A DNA stretch of 12,475 nucleotides, from contig CAJXRJ010000153.1 in NCBI GenBank assembly GCA_913058555.1, forward strand, positions 1 to 12,475, given 5' to 3'. Source of the stretch: an uncultured bacterium (GTDB lineage Bacteria > Planctomycetota > UBA1135 > GCA-002686595). Each line of letters begins with the position of its first letter. Position 1 is the first letter of the stretch. Below the pieces are notes generated by a model. That model searched no databases. It was given only the letters and a program-made list of their open reading frames with translations, and was not told the origin of the DNA. Position numbers and translations under genes: made by a program. Shown in pieces: positions 1-7,324 of the stretch.

Positions 1-2416
1 GTGAGTTTCGACTCAAGCGGCCAATCGTGCCCGACACGCAGAGGTTGCCTTGGCTTCCGCCGGGGTTGGGCACGAAGGCCTGGTCAGCGGAGACCACGAA
101 GAAGCCGAACTGATTCGGGGGCAAGTGGCCAGCCAGCAGCTCGAGGTTATTGACGATGACGAACGTCGAACCTTGCCCCTCGATCTCACCGACGGCGCCG
201 GTGGAGTTGGGGATGGCCGTGCAGTACGACGTGCCGATGGCTTGGTTGCACGTGGCGTCCACGATGCGGAAGTCGTCGATCGCGGCTTCGACGATGCTGA
301 TGGTGCCGGTGTCCGACGCGGTGAACCGCATCTGGACCTGGGCCGTCGGCGCCACGAAGTCCGACACGAAGAATGATGCGCGGCACCAGCCGCCCGTCGT
401 TCCGTCATCGTTCGGACCGAGGCTCTCGACGGTGGTCCAGGTGGAACCTCCGTCATTGGAGATCTCGACGACGAACGCGTCATCGGGGGCGTTGTTGCCC
501 TGGTCGTTCGAGTACCAGCGGTAGTACTCGACGGTGGGCACGTTGAGGGCCGAGAGGTCGTAGACCCGCGTCACCAGCGTCGTGAATCCGAAGTCCACGT
601 CGTTGTCGGTGTTGTTGCCCATGAGCCCTTGCCCAGTGAACCAGCAGCGCCTTCCGAGCTCGGTGTGGTCGTAGCCGGGCTGGGCGTCCGAGCCGGTCGG
701 GATGCCCCGGATCCATACGCCCGTGCTCGCGGTATCGCCGGGTAGGCCGCCGGTCCAGCCCGTGTCGTCCTGCATGTCATCGAAGACGAAGTTCGAAACC
801 AGCTCGCCGGCGATGGACACGAAGGGCACCGCGGGCGCGCTCAAGGGGAACGTGGACTCGACGCCCGACAGCGTGCGGGCAGAGACGTACCACTCGATCT
901 CGCTACCGCACGGGAAACCGGGGATCGTGCCAGCGTACTCGCCAGTGGTCCCTGTGGCGGTCATCGGGATCTCCACTGGGCCATTGCCGTCGTCCACCAC
1001 GAGCTTGGCGGACGAAGCGTCGAAGTTGCCGGGCGTGTACTCCGTGATCCGGGCGGTCACCGCCTCGCCGCTGGAGTCGAGGGCATCGAGGGCCGGTTGG
1101 GTGACGTCCACGTGAAGCGGGTCGAACGTCCAAACGAAGAGCCCGCGCTCGAGGTCGCTGCCGATGATCGTGCCGCTAGGGAAGTACGGGTAGCAGCTCC
1201 AAAGACCGTTGAAGGACGACGTGTTGCGGCTCGGCGCCGTGTCGAAGTAGGCCACTTCGGCCGGGGAGTTCGGGTCAGCGCCCACGTCGAAGACGCGCAG
1301 GCCCGACGTGTAGTTGGCCTGGAAGAGGTACCCGTCGCGCTCGTACATGTTGTGGCTGATGCACGCGAGGTCGTTCTCGAACGTGCCGATGAACGACGCG
1401 TTGTTCAGGTTGCTCACGTCGAAAACGCGGGTCACGGTCGTGAACACGCCGTTGCGCTGGTCGAGCTCGTCGCCTAGGTAGAAGCGGGTCTTGTCCTCAG
1501 AGAGCCAGCCCTGGTGGCTGTATTCGCGGTCGGGGTAAGCGACCTGACTCATCACCTGGATGTTCGATTTGTTCGTGACGTCGAGGATCGTGAGGCCGGT
1601 GTCGCCGAAGCCGTTGTTGAAGCCGGCACAGCAGAACGCGACCTGGCGCCCGGCGAAGGGGCCCGATGTGTAGGTCACCACCTGGGCGTCGTGCACGTAG
1701 CGCGAGTTGTACTGACCCACGTACTGTGGATTGCCAGGGTTCTGCAGGCTGTAGATGCGCAGGCCGTTTCCACCGCCGCCGCAGCGATACAGGAACCCGC
1801 TGTCCTCGTCGATCACAACGTTGTGCGTCGCGTTGGTGCCCTGCCCGGTGACCGTGTTCTCGAGGGTGACGACGCCCGCGTCAACGTTCGAGAGATCGAT
1901 GACCTGGATGCCCTGCCCGCCCTCGCTCACCGAGTAGGCGCGGTCCTGGTAAACCTTGACGTCGCGCCAGAGGCTCGTGGGCCCTGTGATGCGCGCGATG
2001 ACCTGGGCATTGCCCGGGTCGGAGATCTCGACCACCACCGTGGCTCGGGACGTCCCGATCAGCGCGTACTCGCGCCCGGATGGGGAGACGTAGCCCCAGC
2101 AGTCGTTGCCCGTGTCGTTGCTGTCCCCAAGATCGCCCAGGGTGAGCCAGCTCTCGAGCTCGAATCCGTTCGCCGGGAAACCCTGGGAGGTGCTCGAGGA
2201 GCGTTGGGTCGAGGCTCCACCGAAGGCCAAGTCGTTTGCCTTGCGGTACCCGGTCCCTTGCACCGCGGGCTGGCGGTCGAGGATCTTCGGATCGTCTTCG
2301 TGGGCGCTCGCCGTGGGGGCGGCCCAAAGGGTCAACAACGCGGAGGCGGCGCCCATGGCGGCCATGGCCCGGAAGACCGTCTTGGGGGTGGAGGTGCGAG
2401 ATGCGATCGGATTCAT
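1..2416 (-). CDS. Secreted choice-of-anchor B family (LVIVD-type) protein, C-terminus cut by contig edge
   Basis: Reading from ATG at 2416 there are 805 open codons and no stop before base 1, so the gene is partial. Residues 1-38 form a signal peptide (hydrophobic stretch about 18-33, cleavage likely after ASA-38), so the product is exported. Residues ~88-432 carry the beta-propeller-like pattern of choice-of-anchor B proteins: DCWGYV (105-110), GREYALIGTS, LWRDVKVY (149-156), THNVVIDEDSG, YVHDAQVV (240-247), EYSHQGWLSED (298-308), QANYTSGLRVFD (366-377) and YPYFPSGTIIGSDLERGLF (409-427). Residues ~540-720 look like a beta-sandwich adhesion or MAM-like segment (W, YYRWYSND, AAIDDFRI). Residues ~730-805 begin a C-terminal module ending GGSQGNLCVSGTIGR, which I associate with secreted planctomycetal proteins (recalled, not searched). 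The molecular function of the family is unknown; a role at the cell surface is inferred. The start is supported by the signal peptide directly after it. No Shine-Dalgarno sequence is visible. Confidence 0.9.
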   Translation of the reverse strand, partial: MNPIASRTSTPKTVFRAMAAMGAASALLTLWAAPTASAHEDDPKILDRQPAVQGTGYRKANDLAFGGASTQRSSSTSQGFPANGFELESWLTLGDLGDSNDTGNDCWGYVSPSGREYALIGTSRATVVVEISDPGNAQVIARITGPTSLWRDVKVYQDRAYSVSEGGQGIQVIDLSNVDAGVVTLENTVTGQGTNATHNVVIDEDSGFLYRCGGGGNGLRIYSLQNPGNPQYVGQYNSRYVHDAQVVTYTSGPFAGRQVAFCCAGFNNGFGDTGLTILDVTNKSNIQVMSQVAYPDREYSHQGWLSEDKTRFYLGDELDQRNGVFTTVTRVFDVSNLNNASFIGTFENDLACISHNMYERDGYLFQANYTSGLRVFDVGADPNSPAEVAYFDTAPSRNTSSFNGLWSCYPYFPSGTIIGSDLERGLFVWTFDPLHVDVTQPALDALDSSGEAVTARITEYTPGNFDASSAKLVVDDGNGPVEIPMTATGTTGEYAGTIPGFPCGSEIEWYVSARTLSGVESTFPLSAPAVPFVSIAGELVSNFVFDDMQDDTGWTGGLPGDTASTGVWIRGIPTGSDAQPGYDHTELGRRCWFTGQGLMGNNTDNDVDFGFTTLVTRVYDLSALNVPTVEYYRWYSNDQGNNAPDDAFVVEISNDGGSTWTTVESLGPNDDGTTGGWCRASFFVSDFVAPTAQVQMRFTASDTGTISIVEAAIDDFRIVDATCNQAIGTSYCTAIPNSTGAVGEIEGQGSTFVIVNNLELLAGHLPPNQFGFFVVSADQAFVPNPGGSQGNLCVSGTIGRLSRNS

Positions 2417-2644
2417 GTTTGCGGGCGGTGACGGATGAGCTTGGGGAGGGCACACGGCGCGGGGCGGCCAGCCGCCTTCTTTCGGAGACGCTTCGCTGTC
2501 CGGGGCGGTTCCAGCAACTCGATGATATCGGGGGCGCAATGGCCCTGGGGGGGGCATTGAGCCCCCAACGGGGACTTTGCAGTGGTGCGGGCAAGATCGC
2601 CATGCGATTCGGGGTCTCGCTTCAGGACGCCTTACCATGGGCCC
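2417..2644. other. Divergent intergenic region
   Basis: These 228 bases separate the secreted-protein gene (minus) from the DUF2071 gene (plus) and must hold both promoters. I could not pick a convincing -35/-10 pair for the minus gene. For the plus gene a TACCAT box at 2633-2638 lies seven bases before its start codon, with no good -35. A G-rich hairpin at 2550-2566 is the only other structure seen. Confidence 0.5.
2550..2566. repeat. Small inverted repeat (G6/C6 hairpin)
   Basis: GGGGGC (2550-2555) and GCCCCC (2561-2566) are perfectly complementary around an ATTGA loop. No T-run follows on either strand, so a terminator role is not supported. It lies in the shared upstream region of two divergent genes and could be an operator or chance in a G-rich stretch. 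Confidence 0.3.
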
Positions 2645-2648
2645 ATGG
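2635..2648. repeat. 14-bp perfect palindrome over the DUF2071 start codon
   Basis: CCATGGGCCCATGG is identical to its reverse complement, and the chosen start codon (2645-2647) lies in its right half. It contains a second, out-of-frame ATG at 2637. It could fold back on the ribosome entry site or bind a dimeric regulator; neither is shown. Confidence 0.6.
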
Positions 2649-3379
2649 GTGGCCACGCAATTTCAATGACCTGGGGAGACCTGGCGTTCCTGCACTGGCC
2701 GGTGCCAGCGGCCTCGCTCCGGGAGCGCATCCCGAAGGAGCTGGAACTCGACACGTTCGACGGCGACGCTTGGATCGGCGTGGTTCCCTTTGAGATGCGT
2801 CGCACGCGCTTCCGGTTTGCTCCGCCCGTGCCCACGGCGACCGATTTCCTCGAGCTCAACCTCCGGACCTACGTTCGTCACGGCGACCGGGCGGGGGTTT
2901 GGTTCTTCAGCCTCGACGCCGAGTCGCGCCTGGCCGTTCGCGGTGCCCGGGCGAGCTTCGCGCTTCCGTACTTCAATGCCTCAATGTCCTCCCGTCCTGC
3001 GGCGGGCGGGGGCTTCCGCTACACCTCCCGCCGGACCCATCGCGGAGCGCCGCCCGCCGACTTTGCTGGGTCCTATGGCCCGACCGGGCCGGTGTTCACC
3101 GCGGAGCCAGGGACGCTAGAGCACTTCCTCACCGAGAGGTACTCGCTCTTCTCGAAAGTGGGCTACGGGGTCAGGTATGCCATGAGGCGCTGCCTCCTGC
3201 GCGGCGACATTCAGCACGTGCCGTGGCCGTTGCAGGGAGGGGAGGCGGAACTTGAGGTCAACGACATGTTCGATCTCGCTGGCCTCGAACTGCCGCGGCA
3301 GGTGCGACTGAGGCCGCCCGTGGTGCACTTCGCGTCGTCGATCGACGTCTTGGCGATGGCGCCGAAGAAGTCTCGCTAG
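2645..3379 (+). CDS. DUF2071 / YqjF-like family protein
   Basis: A 244-residue soluble protein with the pattern of the DUF2071 (YqjF) family: WGDLAFLHWPVP near the N-terminus (10-21), a DTFDGDAWIGVVPFEM block (36-51), NLRTYVRHGDRAGVWFFSLDA (72-92), LTERYSLFS, HVPWPL and a closing VHFASSIDVLAM. Length is typical for the family. The family is related by fold to acetoacetate decarboxylases but has no established reaction, so the role is unknown. Start choice: ATG at 2645 precedes the conserved WGDLAFLHWPV by nine residues; ATG at 2666 (MTWGDL) is a real alternative, and the in-frame extension to 2582 reads unlike the family. There is no Shine-Dalgarno sequence; GGGCCC abuts the start. The TAG stop overlaps the stop of the convergent oxidoreductase gene by three bases. 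Confidence 0.85.
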   Translation: MGGHAISMTWGDLAFLHWPVPAASLRERIPKELELDTFDGDAWIGVVPFEMRRTRFRFAPPVPTATDFLELNLRTYVRHGDRAGVWFFSLDAESRLAVRGARASFALPYFNASMSSRPAAGGGFRYTSRRTHRGAPPADFAGSYGPTGPVFTAEPGTLEHFLTERYSLFSKVGYGVRYAMRRCLLRGDIQHVPWPLQGGEAELEVNDMFDLAGLELPRQVRLRPPVVHFASSIDVLAMAPKKSR

Positions 3380-5568
3380 CGGGGGAGCAGCTGCACGGCA
3401 TCCGCGACGACATAGCCGTCGGCTGCGCCGCCGTGCACGGTGACGGTGACTGTGGCGCCGTCCTCGACGTGGAATTCGCCCAACGCGACCCACAGCCCGT
3501 CGATGGGGGGCTTCTGACGCTGGTTAACGACGCGGCGCTCGGGCTCCGAGTCGCCCGTCTGAACGGTGATCATGACCGCCGTGGCACGGTTGCTGCCGTG
3601 AGGGAAGCCAAGGCGAACTTCGTAGATGCCTACCTGGAGACCCGCGGCGCGAAAGGTCGCCGTGGGTCCTGGTCGCCCCTGGTTGCGGTCGTGCCGGTAG
3701 CCGGGTCCGATGAATCGATCGGAGGACACGCTGGTCTGCCATGAACCGGTGAACGTGGCGGTGTCATCGTCAACGACGACGCCCCGAAGATCCGAGAGGG
3801 GCACCGAGCGCTGCTTCTCGCGCGTGTCCCGGGCCCGGCGCGCCCGGACCAAGGCCGGGGGCGTGGCCAGCACCTGGCCAGCCCCTTCAAGTGCCTCTGA
3901 GAGGGCTCCGTAGGGCACGTCCTGGACGGGGCACTGCCGCTCGATGACCAGGTGTGCCGCGTGGGCCGCCGAGTCCCCGAGGATCATGAACACGGGCTCC
4001 ATGCGAATGGACCCGTACGCGATGTGGGAGCTCGAGACGCAAACGGGAACGAGCAGGTTGGTGCACTCGCCGCGCCTCGGCGTGATCGCGCCGTAGGGAA
4101 TGGCGTAGGGGCCGTCCGGGCGGACCGCGAGGTCCCCCTCGTTCTCGACGGCGCCCTCCGCGGTCACGTAGCGCCGCACATTGTGCGAGTCCATCTGGTA
4201 GGACCCCATGGCGATCGGCTCCAGGACGGCCCGCTTTCCGAGCACGTCCGACTCGGTGACTACGGTGTCCGACACCATGCGCCGAGCCTCTCGGATGTAG
4301 AGCCGGTAGGGCCAGTGCCCGTTGTCCGTGAACTCGTCCGCGGCGAGGCCCCAGCGCGTCATTTGGCGGCGCGTGGCTTCCGGGACCCGGGGGTTCGTGC
4401 GCAGGAAGTACAGGAGGCCTTTTTGGTACCGCTCGTGGTCCTCCACGATGGCGCGCCGCTCCGCGTAAGTGGCTTCGGGGTAGTCGTAGTTGGCACCGAC
4501 GTGGTCGGTGCTCATGGGTCCGTCGTTGTTGGTGTCGGTCTTGCGGTTGGGAACGGGACTCGAGGGCGGCAGCGTGTCCCGCCAACCCGCCTCGAAGACA
4601 CGGGCCATGAGCTCATAGCGGGCCGGGTCGTAGCCCTCCGGCTCCTCAAAGGCGATGCGGTTCCCGGGCAAGTCGGTCAGGCACATCCGAAAGCAGTAGG
4701 CCTGGACGCGATGGTCTCCCGTGCCCCGCGGGGCGGGGGGCTCCCCGTCGACGCCATCGATCAAGCCGCTCGTGGGATCCCCCGGCACCACGTACGGGTC
4801 CACGGGATTCGCCACGGTGCTGTCGAAGTGGTGGCCGTGATGGCGCGCCCCTGGCTGGGCGCCATTCCACGGTTCCCCGTACGTCCCGCTGGACTCGCGG
4901 CCCACCGTGTACGTGACGCCGGCGGCGGCCATGAGGTCGCCCTCGTAGGTGGCGTCGATGAAGACCTCGGCGCGGTACTCCTTGCCGCTGAGGGTACGGA
5001 TCGCCGTGATGCGGCCGCCGTCCCGCGTGACGCCTGTTTCCCGATCGAGCCACTCATCCCGCTCCACGCGAAGGCCTGCTTCGGTGACGAGGTCCTCGAA
5101 GACACCCTCGGCGGCGTGGGGCTCGAAGACCCACATGGTGCGGCTCGTCCCGTCGACGGCGGGGGAGCCTTGCCCGCGCCCACCGTATTCGTCCTTCGTT
5201 TGCCAGCGCCACGCGTCCGGGGATTGGTAGTGCTGCCAAATGCGCCCGTAGAACTCGGCTGCGAGGCCGCCAATCACGGCCTTTTCGCCGGAGTCCGTCC
5301 AGCCCAAGCCGCTGCTGGTGAGGCCACCGATGTGGAGGTCCGGCGAAACGACGACGACCTCTCGGCCGAGCCGCGCGAGGCGCACCGCGCAGGCGATCCC
5401 GGCGGAGGTACCACCGTAGACCACGACGTCCGCCGTGATCGGTGCGGCGAAGGGGGCCGCTGCGGGCGCCGACTTCTCTGCCGGCGCCGACGCGCACGCC
5501 AGCGCGAGCATCGCCGCCGCAGCGGCGATGACTTGCTTGCCCCGGCGCGTCCCTCGCGAATCAACCAC
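3376..5568 (-). CDS. Exported FAD-dependent oxidoreductase with golvesin-like C-terminal domain
   Basis: The product has 730 residues. An N-terminal signal is present: RRGK followed by a hydrophobic stretch at 13-24, then C25. The sequence LALAC is a poor lipobox, so lipoprotein or ordinary secretion both remain possible. The FAD-binding Rossmann fold starts ADVVVYGGTSAG (46-57), followed by GGLTSSGLGWTD (81-92), DATYEGDLMAAAG (205-217) and EPVFMILGDSAAHAA (524-538), the layout of the FAD_oxidored (PF12831) family. Residues ~597-730 (DDTATFTGSW, then GSNRATAV and GGAADGYVVADAVQLLP) match the golvesin/Xly carbohydrate-binding-like domain. The substrate is unknown; an extracytoplasmic oxidation, perhaps of a sugar-derived compound, is inferred. 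GTG at 5568 is the only possible full-length start, because an in-frame TGA lies about 30 bases upstream. The gene starts 10 bp after xylA, so co-transcription is likely. No Shine-Dalgarno; GGGCCC abuts the GTG. Confidence 0.88.
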   Translation of the reverse strand: MVDSRGTRRGKQVIAAAAAMLALACASAPAEKSAPAAAPFAAPITADVVVYGGTSAGIACAVRLARLGREVVVVSPDLHIGGLTSSGLGWTDSGEKAVIGGLAAEFYGRIWQHYQSPDAWRWQTKDEYGGRGQGSPAVDGTSRTMWVFEPHAAEGVFEDLVTEAGLRVERDEWLDRETGVTRDGGRITAIRTLSGKEYRAEVFIDATYEGDLMAAAGVTYTVGRESSGTYGEPWNGAQPGARHHGHHFDSTVANPVDPYVVPGDPTSGLIDGVDGEPPAPRGTGDHRVQAYCFRMCLTDLPGNRIAFEEPEGYDPARYELMARVFEAGWRDTLPPSSPVPNRKTDTNNDGPMSTDHVGANYDYPEATYAERRAIVEDHERYQKGLLYFLRTNPRVPEATRRQMTRWGLAADEFTDNGHWPYRLYIREARRMVSDTVVTESDVLGKRAVLEPIAMGSYQMDSHNVRRYVTAEGAVENEGDLAVRPDGPYAIPYGAITPRRGECTNLLVPVCVSSSHIAYGSIRMEPVFMILGDSAAHAAHLVIERQCPVQDVPYGALSEALEGAGQVLATPPALVRARRARDTREKQRSVPLSDLRGVVVDDDTATFTGSWQTSVSSDRFIGPGYRHDRNQGRPGPTATFRAAGLQVGIYEVRLGFPHGSNRATAVMITVQTGDSEPERRVVNQRQKPPIDGLWVALGEFHVEDGATVTVTVHGGAADGYVVADAVQLLPR

Positions 5569-5578
5569 GGGCCCGTCG

Positions 5579-6748
5579 CTAGCGGACGCCCATCATGTGT
5601 TCGGTCATGATCTGGTCCAAGCGCTCGTAGCGCAGTCCCTTGATGGCGATGGCCGCCGCGTCAAAGTCCATGGCGCGCAGCTCTGCGCCGCGGTCCTTGG
5701 AGTATCCGGCGCGGAAGTCGACCAGGTCGGCGTCCGTGTTCATCGCGAGGATCTCCTGGACGTCGGGGTCGGCGTCGAAGGCCTTGGCCCGCTCGCGCAG
5801 GATGTTGTAGGTGCGCATGCAGCCCCGCGCGAACTCCCAAACGCCCTCGTCGTCCTCGGTCCGGTAGGCGTGGGCGTCGAAGTGCCTGGGTCCCTCGTAG
5901 CGCGCACCACCCGCCGTGCCCTCGAGCAAACGCACGAGCAAGAACGCCTGCTTGAGGTCCTCCGACCCGAAGCGCAGGTCCTGGTCGTAGCGTCCGATGC
6001 GTTGGCCATTGAGGTCGATGTGGAAGAGCTTGCCGCACTCCATAGCCTGGGCGACGCCGTGTACGAACGAGAGTCCCGCCATCGTCTCATGGGCCACCTC
6101 TGGGTTGACGCCGACTCTCTCGGGCTTCGCAAGCGTCGAGATGAAGTGCAGCATGTGCCCGGTCGTGGAGAGATAAATGTCCCCGCGCGGTTCGTTGGGC
6201 TTGGCTTCCAGCGCGAAGCGCAGGTCGTAGCCCTGGTCCTCGCAGTAGCCCGTGAGGAAGTCGAGGGCGCCCCGGAAGCGCTTGAGGGCCTCCCGCGGGT
6301 CCCGGCACGCGTCGGATTCGGTGCCCTCGCGCCCGCCCCAGAACACGTAGGTCTTCGCGCCGAGCTCGACCCCGAGGTCCATGGCCGCCATGGTCTTCTG
6401 GATCGCGTACGCCCGCACCCGCGGGTCGTTCGCGGTGAAGGCGCCGTCCTTGAAGATCGGCTGGGAGAAGAGGTTCGTCGTCGCCATCGGGCAAACGATG
6501 CCCGCGTCCTCCATGGCCTTCTTGAAGTCCGAGACGATCCGGTCTCGCTCCACGGCGGAGCTGCCGAAGGGCACGAGGTCCTCATCGTGCAGGTTCACGC
6601 CGTAAGCGCCGATCTCCCCGAGTTTCGCGGCGATCCGGCAAGGATCTTGCGCCTCGCGGACGGGGTGGCCGAAGGGGTCCCGGCCGGGGTTGCCCACGGT
6701 CCAGAGTCCAAAAGTGAAGAGGTCGTTGCGGGTCGGTTCGAAAGACAT
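5579..6748 (-). CDS. xylA: Xylose isomerase, class I (actinobacterial-type length)
   Basis: A cytoplasmic metal-dependent isomerase converting D-xylose to D-xylulose (and D-glucose to D-fructose). The 389 residues align from the first residue with the Streptomyces enzyme as I remember it. Active-site residues fall at the same numbers: W16, H54 and D57 (HDEDLVPFG), W137, E181 and K183 (EAKPNEPRG), E217 and H220 (NPEVAHE), and D245, D255 and D257 (HIDLNG, YDQDLRFG). The last metal ligand is D291 (GPRHFD) because of a four-residue insertion, GTAGGARY replacing a shorter loop. All catalytic and two-metal ligands are present, so activity is expected. ATG at 6748 was chosen over an in-frame upstream start at 6787 because MSFEPTRNDLFTFGLW matches the family's N-terminus exactly. 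No xylulokinase, transporter or XylR lies nearby. It is followed 10 bp later by the FAD oxidoreductase. Confidence 0.96.
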   Translation of the reverse strand: MSFEPTRNDLFTFGLWTVGNPGRDPFGHPVREAQDPCRIAAKLGEIGAYGVNLHDEDLVPFGSSAVERDRIVSDFKKAMEDAGIVCPMATTNLFSQPIFKDGAFTANDPRVRAYAIQKTMAAMDLGVELGAKTYVFWGGREGTESDACRDPREALKRFRGALDFLTGYCEDQGYDLRFALEAKPNEPRGDIYLSTTGHMLHFISTLAKPERVGVNPEVAHETMAGLSFVHGVAQAMECGKLFHIDLNGQRIGRYDQDLRFGSEDLKQAFLLVRLLEGTAGGARYEGPRHFDAHAYRTEDDEGVWEFARGCMRTYNILRERAKAFDADPDVQEILAMNTDADLVDFRAGYSKDRGAELRAMDFDAAAIAIKGLRYERLDQIMTEHMMGVR

Positions 6749-6758
6749 GGGCCCGAGG

Positions 6759-6787
6759 ATACAAACCCCCAGCGCTCGCGTTCTCAA
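6759..6787 (-). promoter_or_regulatory. Candidate xylA promoter
   Basis: On the minus strand TTGAGA (6787-6782, five of six matches to TTGACA) is followed after 17 bases by TTGTAT (6764-6759); an alternative -10, TATCCT, sits at 6761-6756. Either would start the transcript only about 0-5 bases before the xylA ATG, giving a nearly leaderless mRNA. It lies in the 69-bp gap after the HEAT-like gene, so xylA may be transcribed on its own as well as from upstream. This rests on visual matching to sigma-70 consensus only. Confidence 0.3.
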
Positions 6788-6817
6788 TCCTGACGGGGAC
6801 GGAGCGGTCTGGCTTGG

Positions 6818-7324
6818 CTACTTGCCCTTGCGGATTCGACGGACGCGTGCCCGCACCGACGCGGCGGGGTCCCGTTCGGCCCGCTCGAGGACCAGGCCGG
6901 CTTCGCGGGCGTACTTGGTGTTTTGGGCCGCTAGAGCCTGGAACCCGTCCACCGCCCATGCGCGCGTGAATTTGTGGTCGCCATTTGCGCAGTCCCGAAG
7001 GAAGCGCGCAAGCTGCTCCGCGTTTCGGGCGGGAACCCTGAGGTCACGTACGGTCTGGCAAACATGCAGGCGGGCGTCCCCGGCCGGCACGCGGGCAAGG
7101 GAGCGAATGAGGCGGGCTGTCTGGTCTTTCGTCAGCTCAGCGCCAGCCATCAGATAGGCGCGCACGAGCCAGGTCGCCGCGGTGCTCTCCTCCATCACCG
7201 AACTGGACGAAGAGTCGACCAGCTCATCGAGCCACTCCTCCTCTGGGGGGTGCAGCTCGAGCACGCGTTCGAGGCCTTGGATCCCATCGCGACCGTAGGC
7301 GCTGGCCGCCTTCTTGGTGTTCAT
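6818..7324 (-). CDS. Small HEAT-like alpha-helical protein coupled to the VLRF1 gene
   Basis: A 168-residue protein with no signal peptide or membrane segment. It reads as successive amphipathic helices typical of HEAT/ARM-type solenoids (for example WLVRAYLMAG 52-61, QTARLIRSLARVPAGDARLHV 68-88, AEQLARFLRDC 102-112, TRAWAVDGFQALAAQ 120-134) and ends in a basic tail, RARVRRIRKGK (158-168). A run of five serines (38-42) separates the first helix pair from the rest. No catalytic motif is visible. The ATG (7324-7322) overlaps the stop of the upstream VLRF1 gene as ATGA, indicating translational coupling and probably a joint function. An in-frame extension to 7693 is rejected because it lies antisense-free but wholly inside the VLRF1 coding frame region. 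Role as an adaptor, perhaps binding RNA or the ribosome through the basic tail, is an inference. Confidence 0.75.
   Translation of the reverse strand: MNTKKAASAYGRDGIQGLERVLELHPPEEEWLDELVDSSSSSVMEESTAATWLVRAYLMAGAELTKDQTARLIRSLARVPAGDARLHVCQTVRDLRVPARNAEQLARFLRDCANGDHKFTRAWAVDGFQALAAQNTKYAREAGLVLERAERDPAASVRARVRRIRKGK

Noticed and set aside
1514..2431. 305-codon plus-strand ORF
   Set aside because: It is antisense to the secreted choice-of-anchor B gene, whose minus-strand translation shows clear family motifs; the plus-strand product is low-complexity Val/Arg/Asp-rich and unrecognisable.
2550..2566. G6/C6 hairpin considered as an intrinsic terminator
   Set aside because: No T-run follows on either strand and no gene ends next to it.
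2582..2644. 21-residue upstream extension of the DUF2071 protein
   Set aside because: The residues are Arg/Ser/Pro-rich and unlike the family, whose conserved region begins at WGDLAFLHWPV just after the chosen start.
3952..5610. 552-codon plus-strand ORF
   Set aside because: Antisense shadow of the FAD oxidoreductase in GC-rich DNA; the minus strand has the FAD-binding and golvesin-like motifs.
5435..6793. 452-codon plus-strand ORF
   Set aside because: Antisense shadow of xylA, whose full set of catalytic residues is on the minus strand.
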